Shown in pieces: positions 1 to 6,919 of a stretch of 33,309 nt of DNA. Under the pieces are notes generated by a model. The model saw only the letters and a program-made list of their open reading frames with translations, was not told where the DNA came from and did not search any database. Within the stretch, counting starts at the first letter, position 1. Each line of letters starts with the position of its first letter. A program made the position numbers and the translations under genes. This stretch comes from an uncultured Bacteroidales bacterium (lineage in GTDB: Bacteria > Bacteroidota > Bacteroidia > Bacteroidales > Bacteroidaceae), in the NCBI GenBank assembly GCA_902802265.1, contig CADCLN010000044.1:1-33309 (forward strand). The letters run 5' to 3'.

Positions 1-1
1 G

Positions 2-547
2 GTGTTCGGCATCTACGCATTCGGCATCAAGAACATGATATATAAATACATCACGCAGGTGAACAACATTATACTCATCTGCTATCTCCTGTGGCGGGTA
101 GAAACGTTAAGCGACCTGAGCATTCCCGTTGATGATGCGGAAGAAGAAACGGGCGCCACGGAGCATGAGGAAGATAATGCCCTTTCATTATCCATGCGCA
201 ACAACGTCGGGCCATTGCTGAAGGTGCATTGTGAGGAACCGCAGCTCTATTTGCAACAGGACCTTACTCTTTTCAGACTTGCCAAAGAGATTGGTATCAA
301 TCGCCTTTATCTCACCCAGTATTTCTCAAGTCAGGGCATGAATTACAATGCCTATATCAACGACCTTCGGATTAATCATTTCATCAGTCTTTATCATGAG
401 GCTGTCGCTGCTCATCGCCCCGTTATCGCCCAGCAGTTGGCTTTTGAGAGCGGCTACCAGAGCTATAACACCTTCAGAGGTGCGTTCAAGCGCAAGACGG
501 GCCAGTCGGTGACAGCCTGGATGGAAACCCAGAGAATGAAGGACTGA
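2..547 (+). CDS. AraC-family regulator, C-terminal part (5' end outside window)
   Basis: The reading frame is open from the left edge, so the true start is probably upstream and this is the tail of a longer protein. Residues about 85-178 form an AraC-type helix-turn-helix: a first helix pair around LFRLAKEIGINRLYLTQYF, then QQLAFESGYQSYNTFRGAFKR, which matches the typical second HTH and the F-R-x-x-F-K signature. Residues about 10-35 are hydrophobic and may be the last of several membrane segments, as in Bacteroidetes AraC proteins with a membrane-bound N-terminal part; that is an inference. An acidic linker (DDAEEETGATEHEEDN) separates the two. A hairpin with a T-run closes the gene. The regulated target is unknown; the adjacent lipoprotein hydrolases are one possibility. 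Confidence 0.85.
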   Translation: MFGIYAFGIKNMIYKYITQVNNIILICYLLWRVETLSDLSIPVDDAEEETGATEHEEDNALSLSMRNNVGPLLKVHCEEPQLYLQQDLTLFRLAKEIGINRLYLTQYFSSQGMNYNAYINDLRINHFISLYHEAVAAHRPVIAQQLAFESGYQSYNTFRGAFKRKTGQSVTAWMETQRMKD

Positions 548-595
548 GGTGGTCCTGAAGTGACTAAATTTGTAAAAATGTGACTAAATCTGCAA

Positions 596-632
596 GAATC
601 ACGGCTCAGGACATGGGCCGTGATTCTTTTTC
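596..632 (+). terminator. Rho-independent terminator of the AraC-type gene
   Basis: Perfect 10-bp arms GAATCACGGC (596-605) and GCCGTGATTC (617-626), 11-nt loop, then TTTTTTC. It lies between the regulator and the promoter of the next gene. Confidence 0.8.
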
Positions 633-645
633 ATGGGGGAAATGC

Positions 646-653
646 TATCTTTG
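646..653 (+). promoter_or_regulatory. -7 box (TATCTTTG) of the DUF3089 lipoprotein gene
   Basis: TATCTTTG fits the Bacteroidetes TAnnTTTG box. It places the transcript start near 660, which rules out the longer in-frame start at 580 and supports the ATG at 694. Confidence 0.65.
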
Positions 654-693
654 CCAGCGTTTTAATTTATGTTTGATCTCAAAAAATATTGTA

Positions 694-1737
694 ATGAGAA
701 AAATGAAAAAATGTATGCTTGCCGCCACACTCGTCTGCGGCACAACAATGGTGCTCACTTCATGCAGTGACAAAGAGGACAACCCAGTGGAACCTGAGAC
801 GGAGAAGGCAATCGACTATTCCCAAAAGGCCAATTGGTACAAGCTTCCGACTATCACAAAGGAGTTCGACACGTTCTACATCTATTCGACAGTGTTTATG
901 GGTGCGAACGAAGGCGATCCAGACTACGCAACGTTGGACAACGCCGAGATGTTGGATGGTATAAAAGTCGAGCACGCCATCAAGTCGAGCGTGTTCCAGG
1001 AATCCACGAACCTGTTTATTCCGTTATACCGCCAGTCCAGCTTGAAACATGCTGCGGTAGCCTTTGAGAAGGACGGGAACATCGACGCGGCACTCATCGG
1101 CAGACCTTACGGAGACATTACCTCGGCACTCGACTACTACTTCGAGCACTACAACCAGGGACGTCCGTTTGTCATCGCAGGCCACAGCCAGGGTGCAGCT
1201 ATTCTCCGCCTCATACTGAAGAAATACTTCAAGGAGCATCCCGACCGCTACGAGCGCATGGTGGCCGCCTACGCCATCGGCTACTCCATTACGAAGGAAG
1301 ACCTCGAGACTAACCCACACATGAAGTTTGCTACTGGCGAGACCGACACGGGCGTCATCATCAGCTGGCATGCAGAGGGTCCTAAGAACGTGGAGGCGAA
1401 CCTCACGCTTCCGAACCTCATTATAGGGAAGAATGGCATCAGCATCAACCCGTTGAACTGGAAGCGGGACGAGACCTACGCTCCCGCCAGCATGAACAAG
1501 GGTTCAATAGTGATGGACGAGAAGACTGGTGCGACTGAGATTCGCGACATCGATGGTGACGCTCAGGTGTGTCTGGCTCGTGGCACTGTCGTGACGAACG
1601 CCAAAGCCGTACCCAATGCAATGACAGACCTCGCCGGACCTCAGTGCTACCATCAGGACGACTACTCTATCTTCTACAACAACATCAAGGAGAATGTGTC
1701 GAAGCGCATCGAAGCTTATAAAACGAACCAAAAGTAA
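694..1737 (+). CDS. DUF3089-family alpha/beta-hydrolase lipoprotein
   Basis: A 347-residue lipoprotein. The signal peptide ends in LTSC, with the lipidated Cys at residue 24, so the protein is probably anchored in the outer membrane. The ATG at 694 is chosen because the frame upstream (from 580) overlaps the terminator and promoter and adds nothing like a signal. The body resembles DUF3089 proteins: an opening W-Y-K-L segment, FDTFYIYSTVF, an N/Q-rich SVFQESTNLFIPLYRQ stretch, and the nucleophile elbow GHSQGA with Ser165. The family is predicted to be esterase- or lipase-like; the substrate is unknown. It is followed after 31 bp by the carboxylesterase gene, so both are likely on one transcript. 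The first 30 residues are strikingly like those of that neighbour although the mature proteins are unrelated in sequence. Confidence 0.85.
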   Translation: MRKMKKCMLAATLVCGTTMVLTSCSDKEDNPVEPETEKAIDYSQKANWYKLPTITKEFDTFYIYSTVFMGANEGDPDYATLDNAEMLDGIKVEHAIKSSVFQESTNLFIPLYRQSSLKHAAVAFEKDGNIDAALIGRPYGDITSALDYYFEHYNQGRPFVIAGHSQGAAILRLILKKYFKEHPDRYERMVAAYAIGYSITKEDLETNPHMKFATGETDTGVIISWHAEGPKNVEANLTLPNLIIGKNGISINPLNWKRDETYAPASMNKGSIVMDEKTGATEIRDIDGDAQVCLARGTVVTNAKAVPNAMTDLAGPQCYHQDDYSIFYNNIKENVSKRIEAYKTNQK

Positions 1738-1768
1738 CGATTATTACAAATATTACAAATTGTGAATT

Positions 1769-3412
1769 ATGAAATGTGAATTGAAATGGATGCTTGCCGC
1801 CATCCTGATTTGCGGCACAACGGCAGTACTCACTTCTTGTAGCGACCAATCTGACAACCCAGCTCCACAGCCTGAGGGTGGAATAGTCGATAATGATTTG
1901 GCAGTCAAGTGTATTAATGGCACCTTTATCGGCAAGAAGACAGACAATGTCATCGTCTATAAGGGCATCCCGTTTGTCGGCCAGCAGCCCGTTGGCAACC
2001 TGCGCTGGAAGGCACCGGTGGACGTTACGCCTGACGACGGTGTTTACGAAGCCTATTATTATGGTAAAACCCCTATGCAGGCTGAAGGTGATCCTGCTGC
2101 CCTTTATATTCAGGGCGAAGACTGCCTGTACCTGAATGTATGGAAGACAGACGATACATCTACGGAGAAGAAGCCCGTCATGGTGTGGATCTACGGTGGC
2201 GGTTTTGAGACAGGAGGAACAATCGACCCGCAGTACGATTGCACCAACTTCTTGAAAGAGAATCCTGATGTCATCGTCGTTACCATCGCTTACAGACTCG
2301 CTGCATACGGCTTCATGCATTTGTCTCACCTGCCTGACGGAAAGGATTACCCTGACGCACAGAATCTGGGAACTATGGACCAGCTGATGGGCTTGAAGTG
2401 GGTACATGAGAATATCGCCGGATTCGGAGGCGACCCTGACAATGTGACAATTTTCGGCGAGTCTGCTGGTGGTTCAAGTTGTGCCCTGCTTCCACTGATC
2501 AAAGGCTCCCATCAGTATTTCAAGCGTGCTATCATACAAAGCGGTTCGCCCGTTATGACAAGATCTAAGGAGGAGGCCATCGCCTGCACAGACATGATCA
2601 TGGAGGCTCTCGGCTGTAAGACCGTTGCCGATCTGCAGAAGGTTTCGCCCAGAACACTCGCAGATAAAGTGGGTGAATTGCTCGGAATTTACCAAGTACT
2701 CGGATGGAGTATATGGCCGGAAAGAGACGGAAAACTGCTGCCCGAAGATTGTTGGAAGGCATACGAAGACGGCACGGCGAAGGATATAGAACTCCTCGTG
2801 GGCTGCAACAAGGATGAGTTCAATATCTTTGCAGCTGCTCTTGGAGTGGAAAACTGGAATGCGTGGGCCGCAAAGCGCATGGAAAAGAGGAATAAACTGA
2901 TGACAGCCGAAGAGATTGCGAAGGTCGAGAGTTACATCAATAGTGTGCCGGGAGAAGACTGGGAGAAAACCAGCAGCCTGTTCAGCCAGAGCTATTTTAA
3001 TGCGCCTGCTATCAGATTGTCGGAGAACCAAACTAAGGCAGGCGGCAAGGTGTACACCTATCTCTTCACGCCAGAAGCCTCTACACCAATGGTGAAAAGC
3101 GGTCATGCGATTGAACAATCGGCAGTATTCAACCACCCAGAGTTAGCCAAACAGATCGCAGGAAGAACATTCGACGAGACCTTCTGCAAGACCATGCGCA
3201 AGATGTGGGTTCAGTTCGCCAAGACTGGCAATCCGTCGCTCAGCGCAGACATCTCGCCTGACGGCAAGGCCAAGGAGTGGCCTCTTTATGACCTGGGTAA
3301 CAAGAATGTGATGGTTCTCGATGAGTTCAACATCCATGCGGCAAAGGAATCCGAGGTAAAGATCGTAGATTGGGACAAGACCTATTTCCTGACCAAGTAT
3401 TATTGTAATTAA
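1769..3412 (+). CDS. Type-B carboxylesterase lipoprotein
   Basis: A 547-residue lipoprotein of the carboxylesterase type B (COesterase) family. Signal peptide with LTSC; lipidated Cys24. The oxyanion loop YGGGFETGG precedes the nucleophile elbow GESAGG (Ser232). The likely acid is Glu350 in NKDEF and the likely base is His446 in SGHAIEQSAVF, which fits the family pattern of His followed by E and VF. EDCLYLNVW is a further family signature. All three catalytic residues are present, so it should be active on carboxylic esters; candidates are acetyl or feruloyl groups on plant polysaccharide, but the sequence does not decide this. There is no -7 box in the 31-bp gap before it, which suggests cotranscription with the DUF3089 gene. 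Confidence 0.92.
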   Translation: MKCELKWMLAAILICGTTAVLTSCSDQSDNPAPQPEGGIVDNDLAVKCINGTFIGKKTDNVIVYKGIPFVGQQPVGNLRWKAPVDVTPDDGVYEAYYYGKTPMQAEGDPAALYIQGEDCLYLNVWKTDDTSTEKKPVMVWIYGGGFETGGTIDPQYDCTNFLKENPDVIVVTIAYRLAAYGFMHLSHLPDGKDYPDAQNLGTMDQLMGLKWVHENIAGFGGDPDNVTIFGESAGGSSCALLPLIKGSHQYFKRAIIQSGSPVMTRSKEEAIACTDMIMEALGCKTVADLQKVSPRTLADKVGELLGIYQVLGWSIWPERDGKLLPEDCWKAYEDGTAKDIELLVGCNKDEFNIFAAALGVENWNAWAAKRMEKRNKLMTAEEIAKVESYINSVPGEDWEKTSSLFSQSYFNAPAIRLSENQTKAGGKVYTYLFTPEASTPMVKSGHAIEQSAVFNHPELAKQIAGRTFDETFCKTMRKMWVQFAKTGNPSLSADISPDGKAKEWPLYDLGNKNVMVLDEFNIHAAKESEVKIVDWDKTYFLTKYYCN

Positions 3413-3434
3413 CTACAAAAGGACTCAGACTCAG

Positions 3435-3479
3435 ACGGTTCTCAATGTGCTAAGACTCATAGAGAACCGTTTGTGATTT
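3435..3479 (+). terminator. Hairpin terminator after the carboxylesterase gene
   Basis: Arms ACGGTTCTC (3435-3443) and GAGAACCGT (3462-3470), then a T-rich stretch. The 18-nt loop is long. It closes the two-gene hydrolase unit before the insertion-sequence remains. Confidence 0.6.
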
Positions 3480-3489
3480 TTGCAAAAAA

Positions 3490-3555
3490 AAGCTCTTTGC
3501 GTGAATTATTCCTCTAAAAGGAGCGGTTTTCTCAGATTTTTGTTGTACCTTTGCC
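3490..3555 (-). pseudogene. Relic of the 5' end of an IS1380-type transposase gene
   Basis: On the minus strand this reads V-A-K-V-Q-Q-K-S-E-K-T-A-P-F-R-G-I, closely matching residues 1-17 of the intact transposase at 3961-5250 (MAKVQIKSEKLTPFGGI), and then becomes unrelated. The start codon is GTG instead of ATG. Its upstream flank (to about 3690) also matches the flank of the intact gene. It is the remains of an older related element in the same orientation. Confidence 0.7.
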
Positions 3556-3690
3556 ACGTCATTGATGATTTTGCTTGTCTTGATTTGCAGCACTAAGGTA
3601 AGTGAAATTTCTGACATGGCCAAATCCTGAGCGACAAAAAGTTGCTCAGGTACTTATAAAGAAAGTTAAACTAAAATGCTGCGGAATTGG
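3520..3690. repeat. IS-end repeat, copy A
   Basis: Shares with 5215-5350 the run from CTCAGATTT through the TACCTTTGCCA box, GATTTGCAGCACTAAGGTAAGTG and CTGACATGGCCAAATCCTGAGC, with few differences. It then has the palindromic core CCTGAGCGAC-AAAAA-GTTGCTCAGG (3626-3650) and, after a 26-bp AT-rich stretch, TGCTGCGGAATT. From 3690 to 3960 nothing coding was recognised; a 79-residue minus-strand frame there has no family features. Confidence 0.75.
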
Positions 3691-3960
3691 GATTATAATG
3701 CAAATGGCTTCCCATAACAAGAGGCATGGCCAGTGGTATCTTCTATTAAAAGTGTTCCAATTGTCATAACCGTACATATTTTTTATAACCCTCAAATCCG
3801 CAACTATCATCCAATGCACGATTAAGGGTAGATTTGAAGAGTCGTTAGTAGCTACTTTCAGTAAAAAGCCACAGCACAACATCAATATGTAGTCACCATT
3901 CCCTTACCCCACGATGCGACTTGAGGTAATACGCAGATTTTAACCGTAAAGAAAGCAGTC

Positions 3961-5250
3961 TTAACCAAATTCCGTTTTGAATGGCTTGACATAAGCGCCG
4001 TTCTCCGTGTAGATATTCAGCACATATCGCCTTGCAGTCATAATCCACTTGGCTGGTACGGAGATGAATCTGAAGACGAAAGCCTTTATGCGACTTGTTT
4101 TCTTAAGTCCAAAGGCTTTGGTGTCGAGCCTACTCATGATGGTCTTGTAGAAATTGTGTATCAATGCAGTAAGCAGAAGAAAGACTGTGTTCTCTGCCAT
4201 GAACGACTTGGGAAGTCTGTTCCAGCCGTAGCCGTTGTTCATGTCGTCAAAGATGCGTTCCTTGCCACCACGCAGGTTGTAGAATTCAACGATATCTCTG
4301 GTAGAAGACTTGTAGTCGTTGGTCAGGATGCAGCGGTAGGTGTATTCTCCTTCCCACAGATCAAGATCGCCACTGGTTCTCCTTTGTCTTTGGATAACAA
4401 GACGATAGCACCTACCTTCCCATTTCTCAACGAGAATGGAATTGAGCTCAAACTGGATGCCGTTGATCTCCTCAGTCTTCCATCCCCTAAGCGCGAAGAT
4501 GTCATCGTAGAGCGAGCTGCATCGGTTTGCACGGATGTAGAAGTGTTTGCAATGCTTCTCTATCTCACCGACGATTTCTTTCGAGCAGGATCCACAATCG
4601 GCTCTGAAACGATTTACACGGATGTTCTTGGATTTCAAAAGAGCAAAGAATCTCTTATGGGTGTCTGCCTGATAAAAGCGTACATTTGTGTTGCCGTCGC
4701 TGTTCTCGATATAGACAATCTTGTCACCGATGACATATACACCAGGCCTGTAGCCGAGGAATTTCTTGTATGTCGGCTTTGCATCATATTTCTCAGTTTC
4801 AAGGAACTGATGGTCAAAATCAACATCGTAACCTTCCTCATCCTTCAACTCACCGGTGGAAATCAAAGCGTTGACAAGCAGGGTGTTAAGTTTATCTGCA
4901 GTATTGAAGTCATAGGTCTTGCCTTGATCGGATGTATAGGAAATGTTATCCTGCGTCAGTTCCTTGATGGCTCTAAGGATGGTATCAGAACTGCATGTAC
5001 GAAGCACTGGATGGTACGAGAGATGACGCATCAGGTGTGAAGTCACATCCTCCACACATGATCCGCCACAGAAATACACGCTCATCAGCGAACGGACTAT
5101 CTCGCTGTACTGATACCCGATGATACTACAGCATCTCTGACCCAATGTTGAGTCAATAACAGGTGATAGCATGGAGTCAAATTGCTCCATGATAGAAAAA
5201 ATTCCACCAAAAGGTGTGAGTTTCTCAGATTTTATTTGTACCTTTGCCAT
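3961..5250 (-). CDS. IS1380-family transposase
   Basis: A 429-residue DDE transposase. The ATG at 5250 (MAKVQIKSEK) is chosen because relic copy A starts at the same point; 22 further in-frame residues upstream are not protein-like. Likely catalytic residues are Asp144 or Asp146 in YDVDFDHQF, Asp218 in FRADCGS, and Glu331 in YNLRGGKERIFDDM, which corresponds to the Y-x-x-R-G-x-x-E block of this family. The frame is uninterrupted to KTEFG, so the gene may still be active. A long frame on the opposite strand is a shadow of this gene. Confidence 0.92.
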   Translation of the reverse strand: MAKVQIKSEKLTPFGGIFSIMEQFDSMLSPVIDSTLGQRCCSIIGYQYSEIVRSLMSVYFCGGSCVEDVTSHLMRHLSYHPVLRTCSSDTILRAIKELTQDNISYTSDQGKTYDFNTADKLNTLLVNALISTGELKDEEGYDVDFDHQFLETEKYDAKPTYKKFLGYRPGVYVIGDKIVYIENSDGNTNVRFYQADTHKRFFALLKSKNIRVNRFRADCGSCSKEIVGEIEKHCKHFYIRANRCSSLYDDIFALRGWKTEEINGIQFELNSILVEKWEGRCYRLVIQRQRRTSGDLDLWEGEYTYRCILTNDYKSSTRDIVEFYNLRGGKERIFDDMNNGYGWNRLPKSFMAENTVFLLLTALIHNFYKTIMSRLDTKAFGLKKTSRIKAFVFRFISVPAKWIMTARRYVLNIYTENGAYVKPFKTEFG

Positions 5251-5350
5251 GTCATTGATGATTTTGCTTGTCTTGATTTGCAGCACTAAGGTAAGTGAAA
5301 AATCTGACATGGCCAAATCCTGAGCAACTTTTTGTGCTGCGGAATTAAGG
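5215..5350. repeat. IS-end repeat, copy B (edge of the intact element)
   Basis: Same module as 3520-3690. Here the core reads CCTGAGCAACTTTTTGT (5319-5335) and runs directly into GCTGCGGAATT; the right half of the palindrome and the AT-rich spacer found in copies A and C (about 36 bp) are missing. Confidence 0.75.
5239..5246 (+). promoter_or_regulatory. Outward-facing -7 box at the IS edge (TACCTTTG)
   Basis: TACCTTTG lies on the plus strand across the first transposase codons and faces lrgA, 117 bp away. No good TTTG -33 box is seen at the usual distance. Insertion sequences of this family in Bacteroides are known to carry outward promoters of this type. The same box is present in relic copy A at 3546-3553. 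Confidence 0.35.
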
Positions 5351-5362
5351 TAAAATAAGGCT

Positions 5363-5737
5363 ATGATACGTCAATGTTTTATCATCTTTGGATGCCTCGC
5401 TATCGGAGAACTGATAGTTTGGCTCACAGGCATCAGCATACCCAGTAGCATCATCGGGATGCTACTGCTGGCGGCACTACTGCAAATGAAACTGATCCGG
5501 CTGGATTGGGTGAAGGGGATTTCGGAGTTTCTGATTGGGAACTTAGGCTTCTTCTTTGTGCCTCCGGGAGTGGCGCTGATGCTTTACTTCGATATCATCC
5601 AGGCAGAGCTGCTGCCTATTGTTGTGGCAACGGTGATCAGCACGATTCTGGTGTTGATGGCTACGGGCTGGACACATCAGCTGCTGAAGAATAAAGCGGA
5701 TAACAAAAAGAAAAACTATGGAACTGCTGAGCAATAA
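5363..5737 (+). CDS. lrgA: LrgA/CidA-family membrane protein
   Basis: A 124-residue membrane protein with four hydrophobic segments. The family hallmarks are present: FGCLAIGELIVWLTGISIP, PSSIIGMLLLAALL, and the LGFFFVPPGVALM block. LrgA/CidA proteins are holin-like and, with LrgB, affect murein hydrolase export and cell lysis; in other bacteria related pairs move small metabolites such as pyruvate or glycolate. The start codon lies about 28 bp from the inner end of the IS repeat, after an AAGG-rich ribosome-binding region, so the native promoter may be lost or replaced. It overlaps lrgB by 20 bp, which indicates coupled translation. Confidence 0.9.
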   Translation: MIRQCFIIFGCLAIGELIVWLTGISIPSSIIGMLLLAALLQMKLIRLDWVKGISEFLIGNLGFFFVPPGVALMLYFDIIQAELLPIVVATVISTILVLMATGWTHQLLKNKADNKKKNYGTAEQ

Positions 5738-6413
5738 TATTGTACTATTGGCCCTGACTTTCGGCGTCTATTATGGTGCCCGACAACTGCAGAAGTGGAC
5801 GGGCTGGGTGGTGCTCAATCCGATTCTGGTGACGATTGCGGTGCTGATTGTATTCCTGAAGCTGACAGGCATCAGCTACGATACCTACCAAGAGGGTGGC
5901 CACTATATCGACTTCTGGCTGAAACCGGCTATCGTGGCGCTGGGGGTGCCGTTGTACCAGCACCTGGGGCAGATACGCCGACAGTTTGTGCCTATCATTG
6001 TGTCGCAGCTGGTGGGTTGTCTGGTGGGATTGGTCAGCGTGGTGCTCATTGCTCGATGGATGGGCGCTTCGCGTGAGGTGATCATCTCGCTGGCACCGAA
6101 GTCGGTAACCACCCCCATTGCGATGGAGGTCTGCTCGGCGGCGGGAGGCATCCCCTCGCTGACGGCGGCTATCGTGGTCTGTGTGGGGCTGTTAGGTGCG
6201 GTCTTCGGCTTCAAGATGCTGGAGGTCTGGCATGTGCGCAACCCCTACTCCCAGGGTTTAGGCTTGGGCGCAGCAAGTCACGCCGTAGGCACATCGCGGG
6301 CCATGGAGAAAGGCGACACCTATGGTGCATACGCCTCGCTCGGACTGATCCTGAACGGTGTGCTCACGGCGCTATTGACCCCCTATGTGCTTAGGCTGAT
6401 GGGGGTAGCTTGA
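5718..6413 (+). CDS. lrgB: LrgB-family membrane protein
   Basis: A 231-residue protein of normal family length with about six to seven hydrophobic segments. It carries the LrgB signatures SLAPKSVTTPIAMEV, GGIPSLTAAIVV and LGLGAASHAVGTSRA. It is the partner of LrgA in the inner membrane and is translated from a start inside the lrgA reading frame. The gene ends 15 bp before the Fic-like fragment on the opposite strand; no terminator hairpin was recognised there. Confidence 0.92.
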   Translation: MELLSNNIVLLALTFGVYYGARQLQKWTGWVVLNPILVTIAVLIVFLKLTGISYDTYQEGGHYIDFWLKPAIVALGVPLYQHLGQIRRQFVPIIVSQLVGCLVGLVSVVLIARWMGASREVIISLAPKSVTTPIAMEVCSAAGGIPSLTAAIVVCVGLLGAVFGFKMLEVWHVRNPYSQGLGLGAASHAVGTSRAMEKGDTYGAYASLGLILNGVLTALLTPYVLRLMGVA

Positions 6414-6428
6414 TATCGGGGAGTTAGA

Positions 6429-6641
6429 TCATGTCGAGCCAAAGTCATACAGTCCGCCAAAGAGATAGCCATGTATCTGCTGTAGTCCCTTCACCGTACC
6501 CACGGGGATGGTGTCAAGCAGATTGCTCTCAAAGAGGGTGTAAGCCTTCTTTCGGCTCTGCCTATCAATGGTATTGTCGCTATAAGTGAGCCATTCGAGG
6601 AATGCCGTGGCTTTCTGGTTCGGGATGGCTTTAGCCAGCAT
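6429..6641 (-). pseudogene. Truncated Fic-like gene fragment
   Basis: Seventy residues on the minus strand. The segment [19 protein letters not shown] resembles the start of the Fic fold (x-x-I-H-x-x-L-F-x-x-x-Y-D-x-A-G), and the frame then hits a stop after GST. The HPFxxGNGR catalytic motif and everything after it are missing. The preceding part ([19 protein letters not shown]) resembles the end of antirepressor-type domains often fused to Fic proteins. In frame, the protein could extend a few residues upstream before running into IS-end repeat copy C. It therefore seems cut at both sides: by lrgB on one and by the IS-end repeat on the other. The Fic assignment is from memory of the family and is moderately sure. 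Confidence 0.5.
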
Positions 6642-6657
6642 AGCTACCCCCTGGGCA

Positions 6658-6772
6658 TCTGATTTGCAACACTAAGATAAGTGAAAAATCTGACATGGCA
6701 AAATCCTGGGCAACTTTTTGTTGCTCAGGAACTTATAATTTAATTTAGATCAAAGTATTGCGGAATTTAGGA
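6658..6772. repeat. IS-end repeat, copy C (solo)
   Basis: Matches copies A and B from GATTTGCAACACTAAGATAAGTG through CTGACATGGCAAAATCCTGGGC. The core is CCTGGGCAAC-TTTTT-GTTGCTCAGG (6705-6729), then ACTTATAATTTAATTTAGATC and TTGCGGAATT. No transposase codons remain next to it. Confidence 0.7.
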
Positions 6773-6780
6773 TAACGTAA

Positions 6781-6825
6781 AAATGTTGCAAATGTTGCAA
6801 ATGTTGCAAATGTTGCAAATGTTGC
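6781..6825. repeat. Tandem 9-bp repeat, 5 copies
   Basis: Five perfect copies of AAATGTTGC followed by AAACT. It sits between IS-end repeat C and the valS terminator, in non-coding DNA. Confidence 0.9.
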
Positions 6826-6844
6826 AAACTTTTTTCAGAAGGTG

Positions 6845-6888
6845 TAAAAAATAAAGATGATGTGCCATTCTGTTTTGACACATCATCT
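6845..6888 (-). terminator. valS terminator
   Basis: Perfect 10-bp arms AGATGATGTG (6855-6864) and CACATCATCT (6879-6888). On the minus strand the hairpin is followed by TTATTTTTTACACC, 32 bp after the valS stop codon. Confidence 0.8.
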
Positions 6889-6919
6889 AATATATATTAT
6901 GTGAAGTGACGGCTAATAA

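Larger units (their letters stand above)
3634..5335 (-). mobile_element. IS1380-family insertion sequence (boundaries tentative)
   Basis: The element holds one intact transposase gene. The proposed ends are 17-bp perfect inverted repeats: ACAAAAAGTTGCTCAGG at 3634-3650 and its complement CCTGAGCAACTTTTTGT at 5319-5335. They give about 1.7 kb, the usual size of this family. No matching 4-bp target duplication is seen (AGCG left, GCTG right). The left repeat lies inside a palindrome that joins the relic of another copy, so the ends could instead lie further out, near the shared GCTGCGGAATT motif. The transposase assignment is sure; the edges are not. Confidence 0.6.

Noticed and set aside
580-693. 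Longer N-terminus of the DUF3089 lipoprotein
   Set aside because: It would span a terminator hairpin and the -7 box, and it would hide the lipoprotein signal.
3646-3885. 79-codon minus-strand frame between the IS relic and the transposase
   Set aside because: No start context, no signal, no family resemblance; part of it is IS-end repeat.
4156-5040. 294-codon plus-strand frame
   Set aside because: It is the antisense of the IS transposase gene, which has all DDE residues.
6781-6825. CRISPR-like array
   Set aside because: Units are 9 bp without spacers and no cas gene is nearby; it is a simple tandem repeat.
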